A stretch of DNA of 64,000 bases from Paraburkholderia polaris (GTDB lineage Bacteria > Pseudomonadota > Gammaproteobacteria > Burkholderiales > Burkholderiaceae): positions 241,644 to 305,643 of the forward strand of contig NZ_JABBGJ010000004.1 in the NCBI RefSeq assembly GCF_012927345.1, in the 5' to 3' direction. The notes below the pieces were generated by a model that saw nothing but the letters and a program-made list of their open reading frames with translations, had not been told where the DNA came from and ran no database searches. The translations under genes were made by a program, and so were the position numbers. Positions 44,396 to 53,574 of the stretch are shown in pieces (the stretch's first letter is position 1; the number at the start of each line of letters is the position of its first letter).

Positions 44396-45733
44396 ATGAG
44401 CGAACCGTCCCTCGATGCCGTACGCCGCGACCAGGCGGGCTGGATTTTTCTGCATATCGAAGGCGAGCCGTACGATCGCGGCGAGCAGCACGGTCAATTG
44501 CTCGCCACTGAAATCCAGAACGCGATCCGCACCGCCCGCTACCTTGCGAAATGGGACACCGGCGAAGACTTCGATACCTTCGTCGATACCGCCGTATCCC
44601 AGTTCGCCAACAAACTCGACACTGAATTCGCCGACGAAATCCAGGGCATCGCCGACGGCGCGAAGCTGCCGTTCGCCGAAGTACTGGCCTGGAACGGTTA
44701 CATGGATCTGCTGCAAAGCTGGTGGCCGAGCCACGCAGCGGCCCTGCAACCGCAGCTCGGCCTGAAACCGTGGCGCGGACGCCGCGGCCATCACTGCAGC
44801 GCGTTCATCGCCACCGGCAATGCCACCCGGGACGGCCGCATCGTGATGGCGCACAACTCGTGGGACCGCTACGCCGCGGGCGACGCGTTCAACGTCGTGT
44901 TCGACATCGTGCCGGATCACGGCAACCGCATCCTGATGCAGGGCTTGCCGGGCTGCATCTCCAGCCTCACCGATTTCTGGGTCACCCAAGCCGGCCTGAT
45001 GGTCACTGAAACGACCATCTCCAACTTTGCCGGCTATAACGCAGCGGGTGCGCCGGAGTTCTATCGCTCGCGGCGCGCGTCGCAGTACGCCAACAATATC
45101 GGCGAGTGGTGCGAGATGTTCGCGGTCGCCAATAACGGCGGCTATGCGAACAGCTGGCTGCTCGGCGACACCAAGACCGGTGAGATCGCGCGCTACGAAC
45201 TGGGGCTGCACTATTCCGGTTTTGAGAGTACGAAAAACGGTTTTTATAGCGGTTACAACACCGCGACCGATCTGAAGATCCGCAACCAGGAATGCATCGG
45301 CGAAGGCGAAGACTATACGGACGTGCGCAGGAACGGCGCGCGCCGCTTGCGCTTCATGCAGCTCGAAGAAATGCATCACGGCAAGATCGACGTCGAACTC
45401 GCTAAAGAGATGATCGCCGACCATCACGACGTCTATCTCGACCGCAACGACAATCCGTGCTCGCGCACCATCTGCGGGCATCTGGAACTGGACGACGCGC
45501 GCTTCGGCGGTTCCGATCAAGGTCCATTCAATCCGTGGGGCGCCAACGACGGCAAAGTGGTCGACAGCGACATGGCGCGCACCATGGCCTTCACCGCGCG
45601 CTGGGGACACCCATGCGGCCGGCCGTTCGACGCCCAGGCGTTCATGAAGCGCCATCCTCAGTGGAACTGGCTCAACGGCTATATGCGCGACCGGCCATCG
45701 TGGCCGTGGACGCGGTTCGAGGTGCTGCGTTAA
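44396..45733 (+). CDS. Ntn-hydrolase fold protein (C45/phospholipase B-like family)
   Basis: This protein of about 445 residues has a probable N-terminal nucleophile Cys134 in GHHCSAFIATG. HNSWDRY follows, as in C45 acyltransferases and phospholipase B-like enzymes that self-cleave before the Cys. The later conserved part includes WVTQAGLMVTETTISNF and YSGYNTATDLKIRNQE. The ATG at 44396 has CGGAGCGAAG upstream and is preferred. The frame continues upstream through the 7-bp repeat to a GTG at 44084 with no ribosome site. The protein may hydrolyse an amide or acyl bond. It lacks a clear signal peptide if it starts at 44396. Confidence 0.8.
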   Translation: MSEPSLDAVRRDQAGWIFLHIEGEPYDRGEQHGQLLATEIQNAIRTARYLAKWDTGEDFDTFVDTAVSQFANKLDTEFADEIQGIADGAKLPFAEVLAWNGYMDLLQSWWPSHAAALQPQLGLKPWRGRRGHHCSAFIATGNATRDGRIVMAHNSWDRYAAGDAFNVVFDIVPDHGNRILMQGLPGCISSLTDFWVTQAGLMVTETTISNFAGYNAAGAPEFYRSRRASQYANNIGEWCEMFAVANNGGYANSWLLGDTKTGEIARYELGLHYSGFESTKNGFYSGYNTATDLKIRNQECIGEGEDYTDVRRNGARRLRFMQLEEMHHGKIDVELAKEMIADHHDVYLDRNDNPCSRTICGHLELDDARFGGSDQGPFNPWGANDGKVVDSDMARTMAFTARWGHPCGRPFDAQAFMKRHPQWNWLNGYMRDRPSWPWTRFEVLR

Positions 45734-46136
45734 AGAGGCTCTCGGCGCTTGCAGGGCTGGCGGACTTGAGGCTATCGAGGCCGGGCGGCCGGGCTACGGC
45801 TTGCGGGGCTAGCGCTACCGGGGCAGTGGATCCCGGGGCTGAGGCTATCGGCGGCTTTGGCTTGCACGGACGCTCCAGGCCAAGTCTTGCTGTGCTGCAG
45901 CACAAACCTTGAACGACCGTTCGCGACGCTGCTGCCTTTTTCCTGCCATCATGCGAAATCTACAATTAGGTTTTGTCTCTTTTGCGCGCGCAGCGCAGCA
46001 GTTTGCCATCTAAGATGGTAGATGCACGTTGCCCGCATAGTGCAAAGCGGCGTGTAGGTTGCGCCCTCCCTTCGACGCGGGGACGGCACAGCACTTGCTC
46101 AACTGTCAGCGCCGCATGAGCTTAGGAGGTCGGGCG
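45734..46136. other. Intergenic region (403 bp)
   Basis: The first part is GC-rich with loose repeats of GGGGCT/GGCTATCGG. Further on, CCATCTAAGATGG at 46006-46018 is a perfect inverted repeat with a one-base centre, and an AT-rich stretch at 45955-45985 could be a promoter for the next gene. No gene is seen. Confidence 0.4.
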
Positions 46137-46391
46137 ATGAAAACCTCGACACTGTTGACCATGGTGACGCTGTCAGCCTCGTGGTTTGCCGCGCCGGTTC
46201 ATACCGCGCTGGACAGCACTGCCGCCAATAGCCTTGCCGAACGCGCCAACGCCGCACCCGTCGCTCCCGCGGCGCCGGACGTCGCTGCCACGGACAACAA
46301 TCGTCCGCAACAATGGCAATACATCGCGCTGCCCAAGTCGCGGCATCTGGAGCGAAGCTTCACGGGACAGAACGAGCACTTGCAGACCTGA
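46137..46391 (+). CDS. Small secreted hypothetical protein
   Basis: This protein of 84 residues starts at an ATG with a strong AGGAGGTCGGG site. The N-terminus MKTSTLLTMVTLSASWFAAP is a signal peptide. The mature part is Ala-rich and then has QQWQYIALPKSRHLERSFTG. No known family was recognised. A second small gene follows 24 bases later, so the two probably form an operon. Confidence 0.65.
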   Translation: MKTSTLLTMVTLSASWFAAPVHTALDSTAANSLAERANAAPVAPAAPDVAATDNNRPQQWQYIALPKSRHLERSFTGQNEHLQT

Positions 46392-46415
46392 AAACAGCCC
46401 CTTGGGAGCACTTGC

Positions 46416-46646
46416 ATGACCGCATCGGCTATTCCCGGCGAATCGATTGATCTGCAGATCACCGACGTTTTGCGCGACGTCAGCTTCCCGACCTACAAAG
46501 ACGCGCTAGTCGACGCCGCGCGCGAAGCCGGCGCCAGCAACGAAGTATTGTCGATGCTCGATGGCTTGCCCGAGCAGGATTACGCCGACGTGACGTCGAT
46601 CACGCGCCTGCTCGGCGGCAATTACGGGCCGGGTTTGGGGGCATGA
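46416..46646 (+). CDS. DUF2795-like small protein
   Basis: This protein of 76 residues carries the pattern DVLRDVSFPTYKDALVDAAREAGASNEVLSML and LPEQDYADVTSITRLLGG, which resembles the DUF2795 domain (a short all-helical domain of unknown function). GGGAGCACTTGC precedes the ATG. It lies downstream of the small secreted protein gene. Confidence 0.7.
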   Translation: MTASAIPGESIDLQITDVLRDVSFPTYKDALVDAAREAGASNEVLSMLDGLPEQDYADVTSITRLLGGNYGPGLGA

Positions 46647-46873
46647 GCGGAAAGCAGGACCTAACGCTGAACTCACTCTCCTCCAATCCTCACTTTCCTC
46701 GAATCTGAAGGCCGCCGCCGACTGGATCCATCGCTCGCCGCATTCGGGCGGCACGAGCGGCATCGAAAGAATCGAAGCCTTCTTTCATCATGCCGGCTAT
46801 TCCAGCCGGGCTTGCCGCTCGCATCGGACTCATGCGCCCGATGCGCTTCAGACACCTGCGTGCCGCACGCTCG

Positions 46874-47923
46874 TCAAATCGTCGACGACGCCACGGTTCC
46901 CGAGCGCGTAGCCTGGCGCTTCGGCCGGGTCGTGTCGCCCAGCAAGGCAGACACGGGCAGGTCGTCGGCATAAGCCGGCGAGCCGGCCACGGCACGCCGC
47001 GGCATCGTGGCGCGTGGATCGCGCGCGTGATCGTCGGTTCGCTGGAAATGCGCGACGAGGTGATCGATGAAGGTGCGCACTTTCGCCGGCAAATGAAGGC
47101 GGCTTGGATAAGCAATCGTGATTTCGATTTGCGGCAGGTGGTAATCGCCGAGCAACGGCACGAGGCGCCCGGACGCCAGATCCCGGCCGATCAGATAGCT
47201 CGGCAAAATCGCCACACCCATGCCCAACAGGGCGAACTGCCGCAGCATCTCAGTGTTGTTTGCCGCAATCGCGTTGGTGGGCCTGACACGGACTTCGCCC
47301 CGCGGCCCGGTGAACACCTTCTCGTCGCCACCCTGTTCAGCGGGCCGACTCAGACACGGATGCGTCAGCAAATCTTCAGGGCAGGTCGGTGTGCCGTGCT
47401 GCTGAAGATAAGCGGGCGTCGCGCAGACCGTCATATAGCCGGTGGTCAAACGTCGCGTGACGATGCTCGCGCTGCGCATCTGCCGCGCCACCAGGATCCC
47501 AACGTCGAAACCCTCTTCCACCAGATCGACGTGACGATCCGCCAGCGTGACGTCGGGCATTACATCCGGATAACGCTCGGCGTACGACTGCACCACCGGC
47601 GCGAGGCTGTGCAGCCCGAACACGACCGGCGCGACGATGCGCAAGGTCCCAACCGGTTCGTGATTGCGCGCCACCACCATCTGCTCGACGCCTTCCAGGT
47701 CGTCGAGAATGTGGCGCACACGTTCCAGATAGGTCGTGCCGGATTCGGTCAGCGACAGACGGCGCGTCGTGCGATTGAGCAGCCGCGTACCGAGACGCGC
47801 TTCCAGATCCGCGACGTGACGCGTGACGACGGCAGTGGAAAGATCCAGCGCGCCCGCCGCGCGCACGAAACTGCCAAGGTCAGCCACCTTGACGAATACG
47901 CGCATCGACTGCAATTGATTCAT
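46874..47923 (-). CDS. LysR family transcriptional regulator
   Basis: This protein of 349 residues has the helix-turn-helix GSFVRAAGALDLSTAVVTRHVADLE and the effector domain RRLTTGYMTVCATPAYLQQHGTP. About 45 residues after the usual end (LRTFIDHLVAHF-like segment VRTFIDHLVAHFQ) form an extra disordered, Arg/Thr/Ala-rich tail. The gene resembles the LysR at 29744-30628 in class. The target is unknown. The 227-bp gap downstream (46647-46873) holds nothing I recognise. Confidence 0.87.
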   Translation of the reverse strand: MNQLQSMRVFVKVADLGSFVRAAGALDLSTAVVTRHVADLEARLGTRLLNRTTRRLSLTESGTTYLERVRHILDDLEGVEQMVVARNHEPVGTLRIVAPVVFGLHSLAPVVQSYAERYPDVMPDVTLADRHVDLVEEGFDVGILVARQMRSASIVTRRLTTGYMTVCATPAYLQQHGTPTCPEDLLTHPCLSRPAEQGGDEKVFTGPRGEVRVRPTNAIAANNTEMLRQFALLGMGVAILPSYLIGRDLASGRLVPLLGDYHLPQIEITIAYPSRLHLPAKVRTFIDHLVAHFQRTDDHARDPRATMPRRAVAGSPAYADDLPVSALLGDTTRPKRQATRSGTVASSTI

Positions 47924-48187
47924 GGGACGACTCCTGCCTCGGTAAAGCCGGGCCGGCGCAGTACTGCCGCCTGTGTCGACCCGCGCGACAAGGCGCGCGC
48001 GGATTTGCCCAACGATTCGATTGTATCGACCCGATCATGTCCCAACCCTGACCTGAACATGACAATCCGGTCACGTGCCTGAGGCGCCCGCGACACTAGT
48101 GCGAAGCTTATTGCGGATATTTGGTAGGTATAAACCCTTAGATGCTGGTAATATAGCGCCCGACAGGAAATCAATCGCTCAATCGCT

Positions 48188-48400
48188 ATGCCACATCGTT
48201 TTCAGCTTCTCGAAAAAATCGCGTTTTCACTGGTTTGCTGGTCCGCCGCGGCGTGTTCGGCCTTCATCGCTTACGAGCGGTGCCCGGACATCAAGGTCGT
48301 CCTGCATGTGGGTGAAGAAGTCCTGCGCTACAGCGGGCAGTATTCGTTCGTCTGCGCCACGCCGGCTGCGGACGCCTGCGCGCAGTTGCCGGCGAGCTGA
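48188..48400 (+). CDS. Small hypothetical membrane-anchored or secreted protein
   Basis: This protein of 70 residues has a hydrophobic N-terminal segment (IAFSLVCWSAAACSAFIAY) that may be a membrane anchor or signal. Four cysteines occur (CPDIKV, FVCATPAADACAQ among them), so disulfide bonding is possible. There is no strong ribosome site. It ends 22 bp before the convergent TetR gene. It could be spurious. Confidence 0.4.
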   Translation: MPHRFQLLEKIAFSLVCWSAAACSAFIAYERCPDIKVVLHVGEEVLRYSGQYSFVCATPAADACAQLPAS

Positions 48401-48422
48401 TTCGCCGGCATTCGTCACACTA

Positions 48423-49040
48423 TTACGCGTCGCGCCCGAACACCACGCGCGCGAAAAATCCCGCCAGCACCGTTTCGGCCATCTCCGTCGGCACGTTCTG
48501 CGGGTCGACCGTGTAGAAGAACTGCACGCCGTCGCACAACCCCATCAAGCCCATCGCCAACGTCTCCGCCGGCAGCAGCAGCGGCGTGCCGACCCGCGTC
48601 GAAAATTCGCGGATATACGCGCTCAACTGTTCGAGCTTCTCGTGCATGAACGCGTTAAAGCGTATCCGGAAGCGGCCGTCACGCACGGCGAGCAGCTTCG
48701 CCTCCACCCACAGCAGGAAGCACTTGTTCTCGCGATGCAGGCTGCTGTAGTAGCGCAGCACGCGCTCTTCCATCTCCTCTCGCGAGGCCGCGTTTTCGAA
48801 GATGGCCTGCAACCCCGCCTGCATGGTCTCGTGATCGCGCCGCAGTAGCTCGAGAAACAACTCGTTCTTGCTGCGGAAGTTCGAATAGAACGCGCCGCGT
48901 GTGTAACCCGCGGCCCCGGCAATGTCTTCGACACTCGCCGCGACAAAGCCTTTCTTCATAAAAATCGCTTGCGCAGCGTCGAGCAGACGCTGACGTGTCT
49001 GGTCTTTGCTCTGCTCGCGTGTAAGTCGTTGCCGTTTCAT
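48423..49040 (-). CDS. TetR family regulator of the RND efflux operon
   Basis: This repressor of 205 residues has an N-terminal helix-turn-helix (GFVAASVEDIAGAAGYTRGAFYSNFRSKNELF) and a ligand domain of the AcrR/TtgR-like type. It is divergent from the three-gene RND operon. A near-perfect 28-bp inverted repeat at 49083-49110, between the two starts, is its likely operator. This is the usual layout for a locally regulated pump. Confidence 0.9.
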   Translation of the reverse strand: MKRQRLTREQSKDQTRQRLLDAAQAIFMKKGFVAASVEDIAGAAGYTRGAFYSNFRSKNELFLELLRRDHETMQAGLQAIFENAASREEMEERVLRYYSSLHRENKCFLLWVEAKLLAVRDGRFRIRFNAFMHEKLEQLSAYIREFSTRVGTPLLLPAETLAMGLMGLCDGVQFFYTVDPQNVPTEMAETVLAGFFARVVFGRDA

Positions 49041-49082
49041 GGGCGCAAGTCTAGCACCGAAAAGAATTCCAATTCACTTCGA

Positions 49083-49110
49083 CATTCAAATACAGGTGTG
49101 TATTAGAATG
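49083..49110. promoter_or_regulatory. TetR operator/promoter of the efflux operon
   Basis: The arms CATTCAAATACA and TGTATTAGAATG, separated by GGTG, form a 28-bp inverted repeat with one mismatch. A weak sigma-70 candidate (TTCGAC, 17 bases, TATTAG) overlaps it. It lies between the divergent TetR and membrane fusion protein genes. Confidence 0.65.
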
Positions 49111-49227
49111 CAACCGTCCATTCGAAGTCAGACGCGTATGCCAAGTGCATGTTTCGGCCCACACGTCTTCGCTGGCGGGCCACTTGCGGCTTGCCGTGTT
49201 CGTTCGCTGTCTCCAGTTGGGGTAATT

Positions 49228-50454
49228 GTGAAGCGTCCCGGTCATCCCGCATCGTCTGCGATGCGCCAGCAGTTCCATCGGCGCGCCCGTCCCGCGCGCT
49301 TGCGCCGCGCAGCATTCGCCCTCGCTCTCGCCGGTATCGTCGCGCTCGCCGCGTGCTCGAAGAAAGAACCGGCCGCGCCCGCACCGCGTCCGGTGGTCGC
49401 CCTCGCCGTGCATGCGGACGGCAGCGCGATGGCTGCGGCATCGTTGCCTGGCGAAGTGCAGGCGCGCTATTCCACCCCGCTATCGTTTCGCGTCGGCGGC
49501 AAAATCATCGAGCGGCGTGTACGTTTGGGCGACGTGGTGAAGAACGGGCAGATACTCGCCCGGCTCGATCCGGCGGATGCACAGAAGAATGCCGGCAGCG
49601 CGCAGGCTCAACTGGAAGCGGCGCAACACAGTCTCGTGTATGCGAAGCAGCAACTCGATCGCGACCAGGCGCAGGCGAAAGAAAACCTGATCGCGCCCGC
49701 GCAGCTCGAACAGACCACCAACGCCTACGCGTCAGCCGCCGCGCAGCGCGACCAGGCCGCGCAACAGGCGGCGTTGTCGAAAGACCAGTTGCAGTACACC
49801 ACGCTTATTGCCGATCACGCCGGCGTAATCACCGCCGAACAAGCCGACACCGGCCAGAATGTGTCCGCGGGCCAAGCCGTCTACAACCTCGCATGGAGCG
49901 GCGCTATCGACGTGGTCTGCGACGTGCCGGAAAGCGCGCTAGCCGCGCTCTCGGTCGGGCAAACCGCGAAGGTCACGCTGGCCGCGCTGCCGGGCCGCAG
50001 CTTTAGCGCGCGCGTGCGCGAACTGTCGCCCGCTGCCGATCCGCAAAGCCGCACGTACCGCGCCAAGCTTACGCTCGACAATCCCGGCCCGGACGTGCGC
50101 CTCGGCATGACCGCCGACATCGCGCTCTCCGCACCTTCGCCCTCGGACTTATCTGCTAATTCAGCTGCCAACTCCTCTGCCAACCCGGCTGCGAGCCAGA
50201 GCAGTTCCTTCACCGTGCCCGCCACCGCGCTGTTCCATGACGGCACGCAGCCGGCTGTGTGGGTTGTGCGTTCTACGGATAACGCCTTGGAACTGCGCCG
50301 CGTGACGGTCATGCGTTACAACGAGCGCACGATTGTGATCTCCCAAGGGCTCAAGGACGGTGAACGCGTCGTCCTGCAAGGCGTGCATACCGTGACCGCC
50401 GGCGAAAAAGTCCACGTGATCCCGCCGCTGCATCCCGAGGACTTCGCTTCATGA
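49228..50454 (+). CDS. RND efflux periplasmic adaptor (membrane fusion protein)
   Basis: This adaptor is about 408 residues long from the GTG at 49228. An ATG at 49261 is an alternative start and the exact start is uncertain. The signal peptide ends in a lipobox (IVALAACSKK), so it is a lipoprotein. The HlyD-like body follows: the beta-barrel and lipoyl halves (GKIIERRVRLGDVVKNGQILARLDPADAQ), a coiled-coil hairpin (AQLEAAQHSLVYAKQQLDRD) and the return strand. A Ser/Asn/Ala-rich insert (around SANSAANSSANPAAS) interrupts the C-terminal part. It bridges pump and outer-membrane channel. Its stop overlaps the pump start (ATGA). Confidence 0.9.
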   Translation: MKRPGHPASSAMRQQFHRRARPARLRRAAFALALAGIVALAACSKKEPAAPAPRPVVALAVHADGSAMAAASLPGEVQARYSTPLSFRVGGKIIERRVRLGDVVKNGQILARLDPADAQKNAGSAQAQLEAAQHSLVYAKQQLDRDQAQAKENLIAPAQLEQTTNAYASAAAQRDQAAQQAALSKDQLQYTTLIADHAGVITAEQADTGQNVSAGQAVYNLAWSGAIDVVCDVPESALAALSVGQTAKVTLAALPGRSFSARVRELSPAADPQSRTYRAKLTLDNPGPDVRLGMTADIALSAPSPSDLSANSAANSSANPAASQSSSFTVPATALFHDGTQPAVWVVRSTDNALELRRVTVMRYNERTIVISQGLKDGERVVLQGVHTVTAGEKVHVIPPLHPEDFAS

Positions 50455-53400
50455 GCACCACGCATGAAGAAGGACGCTTCAACCTGTCCGCATGGGCGCT
50501 GCGCCATCAGGCGCTGGTCGTCTTCCTGATCGCGCTCTCGACCGCGTTCGGCATCCTTGCCTATACCCGTCTCGCCCAATCGGAAGACCCGCCGTTCACG
50601 TTCCGCGTCATGGTGATCCGCACCTTCTGGCCCGGCGCAACCGCGCGCCAGGTGCAGGAACAGGTCACCGACCGCATTGGCCGGAAATTGCAGGAAACGC
50701 CCGCCATCGATTTCGTGCGCAGTTACTCGCGCCCCGGCGAATCGCTGATGTTCTTCTCGATGAAAGACTCGGCGCCGGTCAAGGACGTACCGGAAACCTG
50801 GTATCAGGTGCGCAAGAAAGTCGGCGATATCGCGGCGACCTTGCCGCCCGGCATTCAAGGCCCGTTCTTCAACGACGAATTCGGCGACGTCTACACCAAC
50901 ATCTACACGCTCGAGGGCGACGGCTTTTCCGCCGCGCAACTGCACGACTACGCGGACCAGTTGCGCACGGTGCTGCTACGCGTGCCGGGCGTCGGCAAGG
51001 TCGATTATTTCGGCGATCCGGATCAGCACATCTACATCGAGATCGCCAACACGCAACTCACGCGCCTTGGCATCTCGCCGCAACAACTCGGCCAGGCGAT
51101 CAATTCGCAGAACAGCATCTCGCCAGCGGGCACGCTGACCACCACCGACGACCGCGTGTTCGTGCGCCCCACCGGCCAGTTCAAGGACGTCAATGCGCTC
51201 GCCGACACGCTGATCCGTATCAACAACCGTTCGTTCCGTCTCGGCGACATCGCGACCATCAAGCGCGGTTACGACGATCCGGTCGCCACGCAAATGCGCT
51301 CGGGCGGCAAGGCGGTGCTCGGCATCGGCGTCACGATGCAGCCTGGCGGCGACGTGATTCGTCTGGGCAAAGCGCTCGATCAGGAAACGGTCAAGCTGCG
51401 GGCCTACCTGCCCGCCGGCTTGCACCTGGTCGAAGTGTCGAGCATGCCGAACGCGGTCGCGCATTCTGTCGACGATTTTCTCGAAGCCGTCGCCGAGGCG
51501 ATTGCGATCGTGCTGGTGGTCAGCCTGCTGTCGTTAGGGGTGCGCACCGGCATGGTGGTCGTGATCTCGATACCTGTCGTGCTCGCCGTCACGGCGCTGT
51601 GCATGTACCTGTTCGACATCGGTTTGCACAAGGTGTCGTTGGGCACGCTGGTGCTTGCTTTGGGGCTCCTGGTGGACGACGCGATCATCGCCGTCGAAAT
51701 GATGTCGGTGAAACTGGAGCAAGGCTGGAACCGCACGCGTGCCGCCGCCTTTGCCTACACCAGTACCGCTTTTCCTATGCTGACCGGGACGCTCGTGACC
51801 GTGTCCGGCTTCCTGCCGATCGCGTTGGCGAAGTCGAGCACCGGCGAATACACGCGCTCGATCTTCGAAGTGTCGGCGATCGCGCTGATCGCGTCGTGGC
51901 TCGCGGCGGTGGTGCTGATTCCGCTGCTCGGCTATCACATGCTGCCGGAGCGCAAACGTCAGGAACACGAAGCGGACGATCACGAACACGACATCTACGA
52001 CACGCGTTTCTATGCGCGGCTGCGTGGCTGGATCGGTTGGTGCATCGAGCGGCGTTTCGTCGTGCTGGCAATCACCGTCGTGCTGTTCATTCTGGCCATG
52101 GCTGGCTTCACGCTGGTGCCGCAGCAATTCTTCCCGAGCTCGGACCGTCCGGAGTTGCTGGTGGATGTGCGCTTGCCCGAAGGCGCTTCGTTGGAAGCGA
52201 CGTTACGGCAAGCAGAGCGCCTGGAGAAAGCGCTGGTGGGCCGTCCGGAAATCGATCATACGGTGAACTTCGTCGGCACCGGTGCGCCGCGTTTCTATCT
52301 CCCGCTCGACCAGCAATTGCCGCAGCCCAATTTCGCGCAGTTCGTGATCACGGCGAAATCCGTGAAGGATCGCGAGACGCTCGCGCAGTGGCTCGAACCG
52401 GAATTGCGCAACAACTTTCCGGCGATCCGCACCCGCCTGTCGCGCCTCGAGAATGGGCCGCCGGTCGGCTATCCCGTGCAGTTCCGCGTGAGCGGCGACG
52501 ATATTGCCACCGTGCGTTCGATCGCCGAGCGCGTCGCCGCGACCATGCGCGCCGACCGTGGCACCAGCAACGTCCAGTTCGACTGGGACGAGCCCGCCGA
52601 GCGCTCGGTGCGCTTCGAAGTCGATCAGAAGAAAGCACGCGAACTCGGCGTGACCTCGGAAGACATTTCGAGCTTCCTCGCGATGACGCTCTCCGGCTAC
52701 ACCGTCACGCAGTATCGTGAGCGCGACAAGCTGATCAGCGTCGATCTGCGCGCGCCCAAAGCGGAACGCGTCGACCCCGCGAAGCTCGTCACGCTGGCAA
52801 TGCCGACGCCGAACGGCGCGGTGCCGCTCGGCACGCTCGGTCATCTGCGCAACGACCTCGAATACGGCGTGATCTGGGAACGCGACCGGCAACCCACCAT
52901 CACCGTGCAGTCCGACGTCGCCCCGGGCGCGCAAGGGATCGACGTCACGCATGCCGTCGATAAAGCACTGAGCCAGATTCGCGGCACGCTGCCGGTCGGC
53001 TACCGGATCGAAATCGGCGGCTCGGTTGAGGAAAGCGGCAAGGGGCAAACATCGATCAACGCACAGATTCCGATCATGGTCATTGCCGTGCTGACGCTGC
53101 TGATGATCCAGTTGCAGAGCTTCGCGCGGGTGTTGATGGTGGTGCTGACCGCACCGCTCGGCCTGATCGGCGTGGTCATCACGCTGCTGCTGTTCGGTCA
53201 ACCGTTCGGCTTCGTCGCGATGCTCGGGGTGATCGCGATGTTCGGCATCATCATGCGCAACTCGGTGATTCTGGTCGATCAGATCGAGCAGGACATTGCT
53301 GCGGGGCATAAGCGCTTCGACGCGATCGTCGGCGCGACGGTACGGCGCTTCCGGCCAATCACGCTAACCGCGGCAGCCGCCGTGCTCGCGCTGATTCCGC

Positions 53401-53570
53401 TGTTGCGCTCGAACTTCTTCGGTCCGATGGCAACCGCGCTGATGGGCGGCATTACGAGCGCGACCATCCTCACGCTGTTCTACCTGCCGGCCTTATACGC
53501 TACATCGTTCAGAGTGCGCGGCGACGAACGCGAGCCGCCGCCGTCCGGCACGACGCATTCGGGGAACTGA
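50451..53570 (+). CDS. RND family multidrug efflux transporter (HAE1-like)
   Basis: This inner-membrane pump of 1039 residues has 12 segments and two large periplasmic loops. The proton-relay motif LGLLVDDAIIAVEMM lies near 405-418, and the partner segment is GVIAMFGIIMRNSVILVDQIEQD. The sequence is closer to the AcrB/MexB-type drug pumps than to metal pumps, but the substrate is unknown. It starts inside the adaptor stop and is followed after four bases by the outer-membrane factor gene, giving a full tripartite set. Confidence 0.92.
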   Translation: MSTTHEEGRFNLSAWALRHQALVVFLIALSTAFGILAYTRLAQSEDPPFTFRVMVIRTFWPGATARQVQEQVTDRIGRKLQETPAIDFVRSYSRPGESLMFFSMKDSAPVKDVPETWYQVRKKVGDIAATLPPGIQGPFFNDEFGDVYTNIYTLEGDGFSAAQLHDYADQLRTVLLRVPGVGKVDYFGDPDQHIYIEIANTQLTRLGISPQQLGQAINSQNSISPAGTLTTTDDRVFVRPTGQFKDVNALADTLIRINNRSFRLGDIATIKRGYDDPVATQMRSGGKAVLGIGVTMQPGGDVIRLGKALDQETVKLRAYLPAGLHLVEVSSMPNAVAHSVDDFLEAVAEAIAIVLVVSLLSLGVRTGMVVVISIPVVLAVTALCMYLFDIGLHKVSLGTLVLALGLLVDDAIIAVEMMSVKLEQGWNRTRAAAFAYTSTAFPMLTGTLVTVSGFLPIALAKSSTGEYTRSIFEVSAIALIASWLAAVVLIPLLGYHMLPERKRQEHEADDHEHDIYDTRFYARLRGWIGWCIERRFVVLAITVVLFILAMAGFTLVPQQFFPSSDRPELLVDVRLPEGASLEATLRQAERLEKALVGRPEIDHTVNFVGTGAPRFYLPLDQQLPQPNFAQFVITAKSVKDRETLAQWLEPELRNNFPAIRTRLSRLENGPPVGYPVQFRVSGDDIATVRSIAERVAATMRADRGTSNVQFDWDEPAERSVRFEVDQKKARELGVTSEDISSFLAMTLSGYTVTQYRERDKLISVDLRAPKAERVDPAKLVTLAMPTPNGAVPLGTLGHLRNDLEYGVIWERDRQPTITVQSDVAPGAQGIDVTHAVDKALSQIRGTLPVGYRIEIGGSVEESGKGQTSINAQIPIMVIAVLTLLMIQLQSFARVLMVVLTAPLGLIGVVITLLLFGQPFGFVAMLGVIAMFGIIMRNSVILVDQIEQDIAAGHKRFDAIVGATVRRFRPITLTAAAAVLALIPLLRSNFFGPMATALMGGITSATILTLFYLPALYATSFRVRGDEREPPPSGTTHSGN

Positions 53571-53574
53571 GATC

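Noticed and set aside
46690..47115. Minus-strand frame overlapping the LysR 3' end
   Set aside because: It overlaps the LysR gene in another frame and shows no motif or ribosome site.
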